A stretch of 64,000 nt of DNA from Streptomyces sp. NBC_01429 (GCF_036231945.1 NZ_CP109599.1:1550001-1614000), one strand, 5' to 3'; shown: positions 36,459 through 46,402, counted from the first letter of the stretch. Notes: a model not told the origin generated them from the sequence alone. Translations and numbers: made by a program.

Positions 36459-37975
36459 GGCTTGTCGGCCGGGGAGGCCGAGGACCGGTCGAGGCGGCTG
36501 TGCCGGCGTCCGTACAGGAAGTACACGACGAAGCCGATGACCATCCAGATGCCGAAGCGCAGCCAGGTCTCGGCGGGCAGGTTGAGCATCAGCCACAGGG
36601 ACGCGAGCACGGACGCGATCGGCACGAACGGCACCAGCGGGGTACGGAACGAGCGCGGCAGGTCGGGGCGTGTCCTGCGCAGGATGATGACGCCGAGCGC
36701 GACGACGACGAAGGCGAAGAGCGTGCCGATGTTGACCAGTTCGGCGAGTTCCTCGATGGAGGTGAAGCCCGCGACGATCGCCACGATCACGCCCAGCAGG
36801 ATGGTCGAGCGGTAGGGCGTGGAAAACCTCGGGTGGACCCGGGAGAAGGTCCTCGGCAGCAGTCCGTCGCGGCTCATCGCGAAGAACACGCGGGTCTGGC
36901 CGAGCAGCAGGATCATGCAGACCGAGGTGAGGCCGACGGCCGCGCCGAAGCTGATCAGCCCGGCCCAGAACGGATGGCCGACCGCTTTGAAGGCGTCGGC
37001 GAGCGGGGCGTCCACGGACAGCTCGGTGTAGTGCTGCATGCCGGTGACGACGAGCGAGACGGCGACGTACAGCACGGTGCAGATGAGCAGCGAGCCGAGG
37101 ATGCCGCGGGGCACGTCGCGCTGCGGGTTGATGGTCTCCTCGGCCGCGGTGGCGACGATGTCGAAGCCGATGAAGGCGAAGAAGACCACGGCGGCGGCGG
37201 TGAAGATGCCCATGACGCCGAAGTCGCTGGGGGTGAATCCGGCCATCAGCTGGATGATCGGCGCGCTCAGTCCCCCGCCGCCGGCGGTCTCCTGGGACGG
37301 CGGGATGAACGGCTTGTAGTTGGCGCCGTTGATGAAGAACGCGCCGACGATGATCACCAGCAGTACCACGGTGACCTTGACGCCCACGATGACGGCGGTG
37401 ATCCGCGAGGAGAGCTTCACCCCGACGACGAGGATCGCGGTCAGGATCAGGACGAGGAGGAAGGCGAGGAGATCGAAGCCGAACGTGCCGTTCTGGGTGC
37501 CGGAGAGGGAGTCCGGCAGACTCAGCCCGGCGTTGCCCATGAGGGAGCGCACATAGCCGGACCAGCCGACCGCCACCACCGCGCAGCCGAGCGCCAGCTC
37601 CAGCACCAGGTCCCAGCCGATGATCCAGGCGGGCAGCTCACCGAGCGAGGCGTACGAGAAGGTGTACGCGGATCCGGCGACCGGCACGGTCGAGGCGAAC
37701 TCGGCGTAGCACAGGGCGGCCAGTGCGCAGACGACCCCGGCGACGATGAAGGCGAGCGCGGTGGCCGGGCCCGCCGTCTGTTTGGCCACCACACCGGTCA
37801 GCACGAAGATGCCGGTCCCGATGATCACCCCGACGCCGAAGACCGTCAGGTCGAGGGCGGAGAGGGACTTTCTGAGCGCGTGCTCGGGATCCTCGGTGTC
37901 CCGGATCGACTGCTCCACGTTCTTGGTGCGGAAGATGCCGTTTCCGGCCGGTCCCGAACCCTGCTGCGTAGTCAC
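36455..37975 (-). CDS. APC-superfamily amino-acid permease
   Basis: A 506-residue proton-coupled amino-acid transporter with about 12-14 membrane helices. The first helix has the APC signature VFGVGVIIGTGIFVLTGVVAK. Helix 3 contains YAEFASTVPVAGSAYTFSYASLGE. Helix 8 contains AFIGFDIVATAAEETINPQRDVPRGI, which marks the cationic amino acid transporter subgroup. GTG at 37975 is preceded by GGAGGT at ideal spacing; a TTG start 11 residues upstream is less likely. The substrate is probably basic amino acids by subgroup resemblance, unproven. The stop overlaps that of the NYN gene. Confidence 0.92.
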   Translation of the reverse strand: MTTQQGSGPAGNGIFRTKNVEQSIRDTEDPEHALRKSLSALDLTVFGVGVIIGTGIFVLTGVVAKQTAGPATALAFIVAGVVCALAALCYAEFASTVPVAGSAYTFSYASLGELPAWIIGWDLVLELALGCAVVAVGWSGYVRSLMGNAGLSLPDSLSGTQNGTFGFDLLAFLLVLILTAILVVGVKLSSRITAVIVGVKVTVVLLVIIVGAFFINGANYKPFIPPSQETAGGGGLSAPIIQLMAGFTPSDFGVMGIFTAAAVVFFAFIGFDIVATAAEETINPQRDVPRGILGSLLICTVLYVAVSLVVTGMQHYTELSVDAPLADAFKAVGHPFWAGLISFGAAVGLTSVCMILLLGQTRVFFAMSRDGLLPRTFSRVHPRFSTPYRSTILLGVIVAIVAGFTSIEELAELVNIGTLFAFVVVALGVIILRRTRPDLPRSFRTPLVPFVPIASVLASLWLMLNLPAETWLRFGIWMVIGFVVYFLYGRRHSRLDRSSASPADKP

Positions 37976-38060
37976 CGGCGTACCTCCGTATGCGCGTTCA
38001 TCCGGCAATGATCGAGAGGCTTGCCGACCCCTCGTACCCGATAACGCCGTATGTCACACG

Positions 38061-38107
38061 GATGGGCCGTTCGGACCACCCGTACAGGGAGGTTCGAACG
38101 GCCCATC
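38061..38107 (-). terminator. Terminator after dxs
   Basis: A 13-bp perfect stem (GATGGGCCGTTCG at 38061-38073 with 38095-38107) has a 21-nt partly structured loop, 29 bp beyond the dxs stop. Confidence 0.75.
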
Positions 38108-38135
38108 GGCGGTCCGGCGGACAGCGCCCGTCGGC

Positions 38136-40103
38136 TCAGTCGCGGGCGACCTCGGCGGGCGCGTCGGCCAGCCGGCCGTCCAGCTTCGCGACCAGGCCGG
38201 TGACCTGGCGCGCGATGTCGGGGGCGGTCAGCCCGATCTCGGCCATGACCTCCTTGCGGGAGGCGTGGTCGAGGAAGCGGGGCGGAATGCCGAAGTCGCG
38301 CAGCGGTACGTCGACCCCGGCGTCGCGCAGCGCCTGGGCGACGGCGGAGCCGACCCCGCCGACCCTGCTGTTGTCCTCGACGGTGACGACGACCCGGTGC
38401 CGCTCGGCGAGCGGGGCGAGCGCCTCGTCGACCGGTTTGACCCAGCGCGGGTCGACGACGGTCGTCGTGATGCCCTGTTTGTCGAGCAGACCGGCGATGT
38501 CGAGGCACATCGGGGCGAGCGCGCCGACGGAGACCAGCAGCACGTCCGCCGTGCCGTCCTCGGTCCTGCGCAGCACGTCCATGCCGCCGGCCTTGGCGAC
38601 GGCGGGTACGGCGGGGCCGACCGCGCCCTTGGAGAAGCGGACCACGGTCGGGGCGTCCTCGACCGCGACGGCCTCGCGCAGCTGGGCCCGTACCTGATCG
38701 GCGTCGCGCGGGGCGGCGATCCGCAGGCCGGGCACGCACTGGAGGATCGACATGTCCCACATGCCGTTGTGCGAGGCGCCGTCGGTACCGGTGATCCCGG
38801 CCCGGTCCAGGACGAACGTGACGCCGCAGCGGTGCAGGGCGACGTCCATCAGCACCTGGTCGAAGGCGCGGTTGAGGAAGGTCGCGTAGACGGCGAAGAC
38901 GGGGTGCACCCCGCCGGTGGCGAGGCCGGCGGCGGAGACCGCGGCGTGCTGCTCCGCGATCCCGACGTCGTACACCCGGTCGGGGAACGCCTTCGCGAAC
39001 TTGTCGAGGCCGACCGGCTGGAGCATGGCCGCCGTGATGGCGACGATGTCCGCGCGCTCCTCGCCGAGCTTGACCATCTCCTCGCCGAACACCGAGGTCC
39101 AGTCGACGCCCGAGGAGGCGATGGGCAGACCGGTGTCGGGGTGGATCTTGCCGACGGCGTGGAAGCGGTCGGCGTCGTCCTGGAGGGCGGGCTGGTAGCC
39201 GCGGCCCTTCTCCGTGATGCAGTGCACGATGACCGGGCCGCCGAAGCCCTTGGCGCGCAGCAGCGCGGACTCCAGGGCCTCCAGGTCGTGGCCGTCGATG
39301 GGGCCGACGTACTTCAGGCCGAGGTCCTCGAACATGCCCTGCGGGGCGATGAAGTCCTTCAGGCCCTTCTTGGCGCCGTGCAGGGTGCCGTAGAGGGGCT
39401 TGCCGACGACGGGGGTGCGCTCCAGGAGGTCCTTGCCGCGGGCCAGGAAGCGTTCGTACCCGTCGGTGGTGCGCAGGGTCGAGAGGTGGTTCGCGAGGCC
39501 GCCGATGGTCGGCGCGTACGAGCGCTCGTTGTCGTTGACGACGATGACGAGCGGACGGTCCTTGGCGGCGGCGATGTTGTTCAGCGCCTCCCAGGCCATG
39601 CCGCCGGTGAGCGCGCCGTCACCGATCACCGCGACCACGTGGTCGTCCTTGGCCAGGACCTCGTTGGCCTTGGCGAGGCCGTCCGCCCAGCCGAGGACCG
39701 TCGAGGCGTGCGAGTTCTCGATGATGTCGTGGTCGGACTCGGCGCGGGACGGGTATCCCGAGAGTCCGCCCTTGCTCTTGAGCCGGGAGAAGTCCTGACG
39801 GCCGGTGAGCAGCTTGTGCACGTACGACTGATGGCCCGTGTCGAAGAGGACCTTGTCCTTCGGGGACTCGAAGACCCGGTGCAGGGCGATGGTCAGCTCG
39901 ACGACACCCAGATTGGGGCCGAGGTGGCCGCCGGTCTTGGAGACCGCGTCCACGAGAAAGGACCGGATCTCCCCGGCCAGCTGCTCCAGCTGCTCCGGTC
40001 CGAGCCGGTCCAGGTCGCGCGGTCCCTGGATCCGGGTCAGCAACTCCCCCTCGTCGCCGGTCGCCGTCCCTGCCCGACGCGCTTCGCGCGGCACCTGCGT
40101 CAC
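38136..40103 (-). CDS. dxs: 1-deoxy-D-xylulose-5-phosphate synthase
   Basis: Thiamine-diphosphate enzyme joining pyruvate and glyceraldehyde 3-phosphate, the first step of the non-mevalonate isoprenoid pathway. The 655-residue protein has the full DXS order: [36 protein letters not shown], the ThDP motif [36 protein letters not shown], the transketolase-like Glu in [17 protein letters not shown], and [18 protein letters not shown] at 40103 follows AAGGAGG by 4 nt; an upstream ATG at 40121 would place that ribosome site inside the gene and is less likely. A terminator follows. Confidence 0.95.
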   Translation of the reverse strand: MTQVPREARRAGTATGDEGELLTRIQGPRDLDRLGPEQLEQLAGEIRSFLVDAVSKTGGHLGPNLGVVELTIALHRVFESPKDKVLFDTGHQSYVHKLLTGRQDFSRLKSKGGLSGYPSRAESDHDIIENSHASTVLGWADGLAKANEVLAKDDHVVAVIGDGALTGGMAWEALNNIAAAKDRPLVIVVNDNERSYAPTIGGLANHLSTLRTTDGYERFLARGKDLLERTPVVGKPLYGTLHGAKKGLKDFIAPQGMFEDLGLKYVGPIDGHDLEALESALLRAKGFGGPVIVHCITEKGRGYQPALQDDADRFHAVGKIHPDTGLPIASSGVDWTSVFGEEMVKLGEERADIVAITAAMLQPVGLDKFAKAFPDRVYDVGIAEQHAAVSAAGLATGGVHPVFAVYATFLNRAFDQVLMDVALHRCGVTFVLDRAGITGTDGASHNGMWDMSILQCVPGLRIAAPRDADQVRAQLREAVAVEDAPTVVRFSKGAVGPAVPAVAKAGGMDVLRRTEDGTADVLLVSVGALAPMCLDIAGLLDKQGITTTVVDPRWVKPVDEALAPLAERHRVVVTVEDNSRVGGVGSAVAQALRDAGVDVPLRDFGIPPRFLDHASRKEVMAEIGLTAPDIARQVTGLVAKLDGRLADAPAEVARD

Positions 40104-40318
40104 TGTGCCTCCTTGCTGCATTTGGAACTGGTCGAGCCTGCCGATCCGCCGAGTCTAATGTTCCACTCGCGCGGGTGGACGGCGGGCTGTGCGTTGTACG
40201 TCACCCGTTCGGCGGTATGTACGTCATATTGACGCCTCTCGGGACGCGGCCGTGCCCGACACCCCGGTGAAGGGGTGCCGGGCACGGCCGGCCGGTCCGG
40301 AGAACCGCGGCGGAGCGC

Positions 40319-41650
40319 TCAGGCGCGGCCGGCGGTCTTCTGGGTCTTCCGGGTGACGGCGTCGATCAGGACGGTGGCCAGCAGCACCGCGCCGGTGATC
40401 ATGTTCTGGACCGCGGAGGCGACGCCCTGGAGGGCGAGACCGTACTGGATCGAGATGATCACCAGCACACCGAGCAGCGCGTTCCAGGTGCGGCCGCGGC
40501 CGCCGAAGAGGCTCGTACCGCCGATGACGGCCGCCGCGATGGCGTTCATCAGCAGCTCACCGGCGCCCGCGCTCTGGTTGGCCGAGGCGATCTTCGAGGC
40601 GATGAAGAGACCGCCGATGGAGGCGAACGTACCGGCGATCGCGAAGACCGAGATCCGTACCAGGGTGACGTTGATACCGGCGCGGCGGGACGCCTCGACG
40701 CTGCCGCCGAGCGCGAAGACCTTGCGGCCGTACGCGGTGCGGCGCAGTACGAAGTCGGTCACGACGAGCATCGCCAGGAAGATGACGACCGCGAGCGGCA
40801 GCCCCTTGTACTGGTTGTAGACGATCGCCACGGCGAAGGCCAGGACCGCGAGCAGGGCCGTACGGAGCACGATCTCGTTGAGCGGCCTGGACGGGACGCC
40901 GAGCACCTGCCGGCGGCGGTTCTCCAGGAAGGTCGTCAGGAAGAACACCACGACGGCGACGACGGCGAGGCCGTAGGCGGCGGCGACGTCGGTGAAGTAG
41001 TAGCTGGTGAGCTTGACGACGATGCCGTCGGAGTCCAGGTTGATGGTGCCGTTGTCACCGAGGATCTGGAGCATGAAGCCGGACCAGAACAGCAGTCCGG
41101 CCAGGGTGACGGCGAAGGCGGGCGCGCCGACCCGGGCGAAGAAGAAGCCGTGGATCGCGCCGATGACGGTGCCGCTGACGATCGCGATCAGCACCGCCAG
41201 CCACTCGTTCACGCCGTGGGTGACGCTCAGTACGGCGACGATCGCGCCGGAGACACCGCTGACCGAGCCGACGGACAGGTCGATCTCACCGAGCAGCAGG
41301 ACGAAGACGATACCGACGGCGATCATGCCGGTGCCGACCATCGCCACGGAGATGTCGGAGAGGTTGCCCGCGGTGAGGAAGTTCGAGTTGAGGCTCTGGA
41401 AGATGCCCCAGATGACGATCAGGCCGATGACGACCGGGATGGCGCCCAGGTCGCCCCCGCGTATCTTGCGCCGGAACTCGGAGACGTAGCCCGCGAACCC
41501 CTGCTCGCGCACGAGCAGCCGGGGGTCGACCACGGTGACCGCGCCCGCGGCGGCGGGCGGCGCGTCGACCGGGGCGGGGACTTCCCCGTCCTTGGCCCCG
41601 GTGGCCTTGCCGGCCTCGTCCAGCGGCGTGGAGGACTTGTCCGTACTCAC
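40319..41650 (-). CDS. xylH: Xylose-type ABC transporter permease
   Basis: Inner-membrane permease of a ribose/xylose-class (CUT2) ABC importer. The 443-residue protein has an ~80-residue hydrophilic N-terminus and about 10-12 helices. Family landmarks are LLLGEIDLSVGSVSGVSG near 140-157, FLARVGAP-like FFARVGAPAFAVTLAG, RRTAYGRKVFALGGSVEASRRAGI and AAAVIGGTSLFGGRGRTWNALLGVLVI. GTG at 41650 overlaps the xylG stop by 4 bp (GTGA). It lies last in xylFGH, next to rok7B7, the arrangement I recall for SCO6008-6011. Confidence 0.9.
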   Translation of the reverse strand: MSTDKSSTPLDEAGKATGAKDGEVPAPVDAPPAAAGAVTVVDPRLLVREQGFAGYVSEFRRKIRGGDLGAIPVVIGLIVIWGIFQSLNSNFLTAGNLSDISVAMVGTGMIAVGIVFVLLLGEIDLSVGSVSGVSGAIVAVLSVTHGVNEWLAVLIAIVSGTVIGAIHGFFFARVGAPAFAVTLAGLLFWSGFMLQILGDNGTINLDSDGIVVKLTSYYFTDVAAAYGLAVVAVVVFFLTTFLENRRRQVLGVPSRPLNEIVLRTALLAVLAFAVAIVYNQYKGLPLAVVIFLAMLVVTDFVLRRTAYGRKVFALGGSVEASRRAGINVTLVRISVFAIAGTFASIGGLFIASKIASANQSAGAGELLMNAIAAAVIGGTSLFGGRGRTWNALLGVLVIISIQYGLALQGVASAVQNMITGAVLLATVLIDAVTRKTQKTAGRA

Positions 41651-42426
41651 TTCTGAACCTCCACAGTGCGCGACGCGCGGCGGGTCACGGCGTTGTCCGT
41701 GGCACCGGTGATGGCGGCGATGATCTCTTCCTGGCTGGTGCCCGCGACATCGAAGACACCGTTGTTGCGGCCGAGCCTGAGCACCGCCACCTTGTCGGCG
41801 ACGGCCTTGACGTCGGCCATGTTGTGGCTGATGAGGAGTACGGCGAGACCGCGTTCCCGCAGCCGCTCGACCAGGTCGAGCACCTGGGCGGTCTGCTCGA
41901 CGCCCAGCGCGGCCGTCGGCTCGTCGAGGATGACGAGCTTGGGCTCGCCGAGCATGGACCGGGCGATGGCCACGGTCTGGCGCTGGCCGCCGGAGAGCGA
42001 GGCGATCGGGATCCGGACGCTCGGGATCCGGATCGACAGGGTGGTGAGCAGCTCGCGCGAGCGGCGCTCCATCTCGACCTCGTCGAGCACGCCCCAGCTG
42101 CGCAGTTCGCGGCCGAGGTAGAGGTTGCCGACGACATCGAGGTTGTCGCAGAGCGCGAGGTCCTGGTAGACGGTCGCGATGCCCAGTCCCTGGGCGTCCT
42201 GCGGGCGGCCGACCGTGACGGGGCCGCCTTCCCACTCGATGACTCCGTCATCGATGGGGTGTACGCCGGCGATGGTCTTCACCAGCGTGGATTTACCGGC
42301 GCCGTTGTCGCCGACGAGGGCGACCACCTCACCGGGGTGGACCTCAAGCTCTACATCGGTGAGCGCCTGGACGGCACCGAATCGCTTGGAGACCCCTCGC
42401 AACGCCAGCACGGGCGTAGCGGTCAC
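41647..42426 (-). CDS. xylG: Xylose-type ABC transporter ATP-binding protein (single domain)
   Basis: ATPase of the CUT2 sugar importer. The 259-residue product has Walker A GDNGAGKST, the Q-loop YQDLALCDNL, signature LSGGQRQ, Walker B LVILDEPTAALG and the H-loop ISHNM. Unlike E. coli XylG or RbsA, which carry two fused ABC domains (~500 residues), it has only one, so it must homodimerise. GTG at 42426 is chosen because AAGGAG lies 9 nt upstream; an ATG at 42435 directly abuts that site. It is separated from xylF by 347 bp of GC-rich hairpin sequence and is coupled to xylH by an overlapping stop. Confidence 0.9.
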   Translation of the reverse strand: MTATPVLALRGVSKRFGAVQALTDVELEVHPGEVVALVGDNGAGKSTLVKTIAGVHPIDDGVIEWEGGPVTVGRPQDAQGLGIATVYQDLALCDNLDVVGNLYLGRELRSWGVLDEVEMERRSRELLTTLSIRIPSVRIPIASLSGGQRQTVAIARSMLGEPKLVILDEPTAALGVEQTAQVLDLVERLRERGLAVLLISHNMADVKAVADKVAVLRLGRNNGVFDVAGTSQEEIIAAITGATDNAVTRRASRTVEVQK

Positions 42427-42595
42427 GTGAACCATCTCCTTCGCCGCCTGACCGGCGGGGATGCCGCGCCGGGGGTGGCGCGGAGGTCGAGCAGAAGAGA
42501 ACGGGAGGGCAAGGGTGCCCGGTGCGGCGGTGGGCGGGTCCCGTCCGTCCGCTTCCGCGTGGTCGGCGCGGGCGGTCCGGGCGGGGCCTGTCGTG

Positions 42596-42647
42596 CGTCC
42601 GGCACCCCGCCCCAGCTGCGGGGCGTGGACGGGCGGGGTGCCGGACG
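42596..42647 (-). repeat. Large intercistronic hairpin between xylF and xylG
   Basis: A 16-bp perfect stem (CGTCCGGCACCCCGCC at 42596-42611 with 42632-42647) encloses a 20-nt loop. A second 9-bp inverted repeat (GGGCCGGCC at 42663-42671, GGCCGGCCC at 42722-42730) lies closer to xylF. The 42427-42773 gap holds no gene. Confidence 0.75.
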
Positions 42648-42773
42648 GGCTTCACCGGGACGGGGCCGGCCGGGGCGGGCCCGGGGCCGCCTCCTCGCGG
42701 AGCGCGGGCCCGGACGGGCCTGGCCGGCCCGGCGGCGGTGTCCGCCCGCTGGGGCGCGCACCGCCGCGCGGTG

Positions 42774-43886
42774 CTACTTGAGGCCGATCTTGTCGCAGGC
42801 GGTCTTGAACTTGCCGCTGCAGATCTCGCCGACGGTGTAGAAGCCGTCCTTGATGACCGTCTCGTTGATGTTGTCCTTGGTCAGGGAGACGACCGGGACG
42901 AGCACGGTGGGGATGCCCTTGACGGAGTCGCTGTCGACGCTGTCCTTGGCGATGGAGTCGAGCTTCTCGCCCTTGGCGAGCGCGACGGCCATCTCGGCGC
43001 CGATCTCGGCCTCCTGCGGGTACGACTTGTAGACGCTCATGAACTGCTCGCCGTTGACGATGCGCTGCACACCGGCCAGCTCGGCGTCCTGTCCGGTGAC
43101 CGGCGGAAGCTTGGCGTAGCCCGCGCCCTTGAGCGCGGTGACGATGCCGCCCGCCATGCCGTCGTTGGCCGAGTAGACACCGATGATCTTGTTCTTGCCC
43201 AGCGCGGAGATGGCGCCTTCCATGTTGGCGTTGGCGTTGTCCGGCTTCCACTCCTTGGTGTCGTACTCCTTCCCGATGTTCACCTTGCCGTCGAGGGCGG
43301 AGTGCGCGCCCTTCTTGAACAGGGCTGCGTTCGGGTCGGTGACGGCGCCGTTCATCATGACGATGTCGCCGGACTTGGCCTTGTCGCCCAGCTCTTCGAG
43401 GAGGGCCTTGCCCTGGACCCGGCCGACCTCTTCGTTGTCGAAGGAGGTGTACGCGTCGATGGGGCCTTCGGCGAGCCGGTCGTAGGCGACGACGGGTATG
43501 CCCGCCTCCTTGGCCTTCTGGACCGAGCCCCTGATCGCCTTGGCGTCGACCGCGTCGATCATCAGGACGCTCACCTTGTTGGTGATCATCGTGTCGACCT
43601 GCTGGTTCTGGGTCGTCGCGTCCTGCTTGGCGTTGGCGTAGACGACCTTGCCGGTGCCGTCGGTCAGCTCGCTGACCTTCTTCTCGATCAGCGGCTTGTC
43701 GAACTTCTCGTACCGGGCTGTCTGGTTCTCCGGGAGAAGCAGGCCGACCGTGATCGGGCCCTTGCTGTCCGACTTGGACGCTTCGGCCTTGTCACCGGAT
43801 TCCTTCGCGCTGCCACAGGCGGCGAGGGAAACGGCCATCGCTGTTGCGGCCGTGGCCACGGCGGCGCGACGCATCGTTGCGTTCAC
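42774..43886 (-). CDS. xylF: Xylose-type sugar-binding lipoprotein
   Basis: Periplasmic-binding-protein-type receptor of the CUT2 importer, lipid-anchored. The 370-residue product has a lipobox LAAC after a short signal (C24). A Lys/Ser/Glu-rich linker precedes the two-lobed type I fold: ITVGLLLPENQTARYEKFDKP, DAVDAKAIRGSVQKAKEAGIPVVAYDR, ANDGMAGGIVTALK and VTGQDAELAGVQRI, all XylF-like. GTG at 43886 follows GGGAGG by 8 nt; ATG at 43874 is the alternative. It is transcribed away from rok7B7's stop, with an operator-like region between them. Xylose specificity rests on context and resemblance. Confidence 0.9.
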   Translation of the reverse strand: MNATMRRAAVATAATAMAVSLAACGSAKESGDKAEASKSDSKGPITVGLLLPENQTARYEKFDKPLIEKKVSELTDGTGKVVYANAKQDATTQNQQVDTMITNKVSVLMIDAVDAKAIRGSVQKAKEAGIPVVAYDRLAEGPIDAYTSFDNEEVGRVQGKALLEELGDKAKSGDIVMMNGAVTDPNAALFKKGAHSALDGKVNIGKEYDTKEWKPDNANANMEGAISALGKNKIIGVYSANDGMAGGIVTALKGAGYAKLPPVTGQDAELAGVQRIVNGEQFMSVYKSYPQEAEIGAEMAVALAKGEKLDSIAKDSVDSDSVKGIPTVLVPVVSLTKDNINETVIKDGFYTVGEICSGKFKTACDKIGLK

Positions 43887-43963
43887 TTCAAAAACCTCCC
43901 TGACGAGGCCGCGTCGTTGCGGCCGAGGTGGCAGGAAGTCAACTCGGCCACAGGGCCAGCGTC

Positions 43964-44006
43964 AAGGAGTAAATCCTTAACGAGATGACAACGGTGCCAT
44001 TCGTTA
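43964..44006 (-). promoter_or_regulatory. Candidate operators upstream of xylF
   Basis: Two dyads lie between the rok7B7 stop and xylF: AAGGA (43964-43968) with TCCTT (43974-43978), and TAACGA (43978-43983) with TCGTTA (44001-44006). The AT-rich patch fits a repressor site, with Rok7B7 the natural candidate. Confidence 0.45.
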
Positions 44007-44007
44007 T

Positions 44008-45207
44008 CTAAGTGAAGGCAGGAAGCCCGGTGGGGAGGGCGCTCTCCAACAGGGTGGAATCCCCCATCTCGCTCAGTACGAGAGCCAGCGCGCCGAGCAC
44101 CTCCGCCCGGCCGCCCAGCGCCCCGGGCAGCACCGACAGCTGCCGGGCCGCGCTCGGGATCGAGTACCGGGCGACCGACTCCCGTATCGGCGCGAGCACC
44201 AGCTCACCGGCCTCCGCGAGGTCTCCGCCGAGCACCACCCGGCTGGGGTTGAGCAGGTTGCACAGATTGGCCACCCCGCTGCCGACATGGCGGCCGACGT
44301 CGGCGATCACCCGGCGGCAGCCCGGGTCGCCCTCCCTGGCGAGCTGGACGACCCGTTCCATGGTCAGGTCCGGCCCGTGGTTGGAGCGCAGCAGCGGCAG
44401 GACGTAGCGGGCCGCAGCGAAGGTCTCCAGGCAGCCCCGGTTGCCGCAGCGGCACACCGGACCCGACTCGTCCAGCGTGATGTGGCCGATCTCGCCCGCC
44501 GTGCCGCCGGGTCCCCGGTAGATCTGGCCGGCGATCACCAGCCCGGCGCCGACGCCGCTGGCGACCTTGATGTAGGCGAGGTCCTGGACGCCGCGCCCGC
44601 TGCCCCAGACCAGCTCGCCCAGCGCGCCGAGGTTGGCGTCGTTGTCCACGTACACCGGCACGCCGAGGCGCCCGGCCAGCTCGTCGCCGGGGTTGATCCC
44701 GGACCAGCCCGGCAGGATCGAGGTGGAGCCGAGCGTGCCCGACTCGACGTCGATCGGGCCCGGGACGCCGAGCCCGACACCGATCACCTTCTGACGGCTG
44801 ACGCCGGTGGTCACGATCAGCCGCTCGACCAGTTCCTCGGCCCGGCCGAAGCCCTGGGCGGACGAGGCGTCCACGTCGAGCGGCTCCGACTCCTCCGCGA
44901 GCACCTGGTGGGCGAGGTTGCCGACCGCCACCCGTAGATGCGTATGGCCGAAGTCCACCCCGACGACGATGCCGGCGTCCCCGCTCAGCGAGACGCTGCG
45001 GGCCCGCCGTCCGCCCGCCGAGGTGGGCGTGACCTGGACCGTTCCGCCGTCCTTCAGCTCACGGACGATATTGGAGACCGTGGCCGCCGACAGTCCCGTG
45101 GACCTGGCGATCTCCGCCTGGGTGAGGGAACCGGCCATACGCACCGCGCGTACGACCCGTTCGAGGTTGGCCCGGTGCAGCGAAGACTGCGACCCTGGAG
45201 TCTCCAC
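44008..45207 (-). CDS. rok7B7: ROK-family transcriptional regulator Rok7B7
   Basis: Sugar-responsive regulator known in S. coelicolor to affect xylFGH, carbon catabolite repression and antibiotic production. The 399-residue protein has an N-terminal winged HTH (about 10-75; GSLTQAEIARSTGLSAATVSNIVREL). The ROK kinase-like domain starts at VVGVDFGHTHLRVAVG, with VYVDNDANLGALGE. The ROK zinc signature is GHITLDESGPVCRCGNRGCLE, its residues read in two parts: H in GEIGHIT and the Cys trio in CRCGNRGC. GTG at 45207 is the only reasonable start. Position beside xylFGH and ngcEFG supports the name. Confidence 0.9.
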   Translation of the reverse strand: METPGSQSSLHRANLERVVRAVRMAGSLTQAEIARSTGLSAATVSNIVRELKDGGTVQVTPTSAGGRRARSVSLSGDAGIVVGVDFGHTHLRVAVGNLAHQVLAEESEPLDVDASSAQGFGRAEELVERLIVTTGVSRQKVIGVGLGVPGPIDVESGTLGSTSILPGWSGINPGDELAGRLGVPVYVDNDANLGALGELVWGSGRGVQDLAYIKVASGVGAGLVIAGQIYRGPGGTAGEIGHITLDESGPVCRCGNRGCLETFAAARYVLPLLRSNHGPDLTMERVVQLAREGDPGCRRVIADVGRHVGSGVANLCNLLNPSRVVLGGDLAEAGELVLAPIRESVARYSIPSAARQLSVLPGALGGRAEVLGALALVLSEMGDSTLLESALPTGLPAFT

Positions 45208-45405
45208 GAATCATCCACTCCTGCCCTTGGCGGACGGCGCGACCACCGTCCCCGGCCGGGGCCGCCACGATGAGACCCCGACGTATCTCCAACTTGTGAA
45301 CCCTAAGCTCAGCCTTTCGGTCAGCTTCCCGTCAAGACCTTGAGCGAGTACGCGTACGGATGAGCGCGGTTCACGCCATCGCTCCGGCCGGGCACGGACC
45401 ATGAC

Positions 45406-45440
45406 AAAACCGCCCGCCGGCCGGGGCCGACGAGCGGTTT
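45406..45440 (-). terminator. Terminator after ngcG
   Basis: A 7-bp stem (AAACCGC at 45407-45413 with GCGGTTT at 45434-45440) around a GC-rich inner hairpin. On the minus strand the descending arm ends in TTTT. It lies 27 bp past the ngcG stop. Confidence 0.65.
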
Positions 45441-45466
45441 CGCGGGATGTCCGGCGGGACGGCCGG

Positions 45467-46402
45467 CTACTTCAGCGCCCCCGCCGTCAGGCCCGCCACG
45501 ACCTGCCGCTGGAAGACGATGTACGCGGCGAGGACCGGGAGCATGGCCATCACCAGCCCGGCGAAGAGCCCGGACCAGTCGCCCTTGTACCCCTGGCTGA
45601 CCGCGAGCTGCACCAGCCCCTGGGAGAGCACCTTGTGGTCCGCGTCCGTGTTCAGCACCGTCGGCAGCAGGTACTGGTTCCACTGCCCGAGGAAGTTGAA
45701 GATGCCCACGCTGATCAGCCCCGGCTTGGCCATCGGCAGCATCACCTGGAAGAACGTCCGGGTGTGCGAGGCGCCGTCGATGAGGGCCGCCTCCGCGATC
45801 GAGGTGGGCAGCGTCCGGAAGAACGAGGTCAGGAAGAAGACCGTGAACGGCAGCGAGTAGGCGATGTAGACCAGGATCAGGCCGTGGAAGGTGTTCAGCA
45901 GACCCACGTTCTTCATCACGAAGAACAGCGGCACCAGCGCGAGGATGATCGGGAAACTCATCCCGCCGATGAACAGGTAGTAGATGAAGCGGTTGCCGGG
46001 GAACTCGAAGCGCGCCAGTACGTAGGCGGCCATCGAGCCGAGCAGCAGGGTCCCGAACAGTGAACCGGCCACCACCAGGATGGTGTTGAGGAAGTAGTCG
46101 CTCATGTGCGCCTGGGTCCAGGCACGCGACCAGTTCTCGAAGTGGAGCTTGTCCGGAAGCGCCCAGGGCGAGGTGAAGATGGACCGGTCGTCCTTGAAGG
46201 ACGTCATGACGGCCCACAGCAGCGGCAGGGTGACCAGCAGGGCCCAGATCACCAGCACGCCGTGCGAGAAGACGTTGAGTACGCCGCCGCCGCGCGACTC
46301 CGCGGCGGGCGGCGCGGGCGCCGGGGGCGCGGCGGGCCGGACCGTGACCGTGCCGGCCGTCGGCGGGGTGTCGGCGGGCGGAGGGGTGTCGGTGGTCTTC
46401 AT
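45467..46402 (-). CDS. ngcG: Chito-oligosaccharide ABC permease NgcG
   Basis: MalG-type (CUT1) permease, 311 residues, six predicted helices after a Pro/Ala-rich cytoplasmic N-terminus (1-40). The EAA loop that contacts the ATPase is EAALIDGASHTRTFFQVMLPMAKPG. The conserved LALVPLFFVMKNVGLLNTFHGLIL segment is present. The ATG at 46402 overlaps the ngcF TGA by one base (TGATG), so translation is coupled. No ATPase gene is in the operon; CUT1 systems in Streptomyces usually share MsiK, encoded elsewhere. Confidence 0.88.
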   Translation of the reverse strand: MKTTDTPPPADTPPTAGTVTVRPAAPPAPAPPAAESRGGGVLNVFSHGVLVIWALLVTLPLLWAVMTSFKDDRSIFTSPWALPDKLHFENWSRAWTQAHMSDYFLNTILVVAGSLFGTLLLGSMAAYVLARFEFPGNRFIYYLFIGGMSFPIILALVPLFFVMKNVGLLNTFHGLILVYIAYSLPFTVFFLTSFFRTLPTSIAEAALIDGASHTRTFFQVMLPMAKPGLISVGIFNFLGQWNQYLLPTVLNTDADHKVLSQGLVQLAVSQGYKGDWSGLFAGLVMAMLPVLAAYIVFQRQVVAGLTAGALK

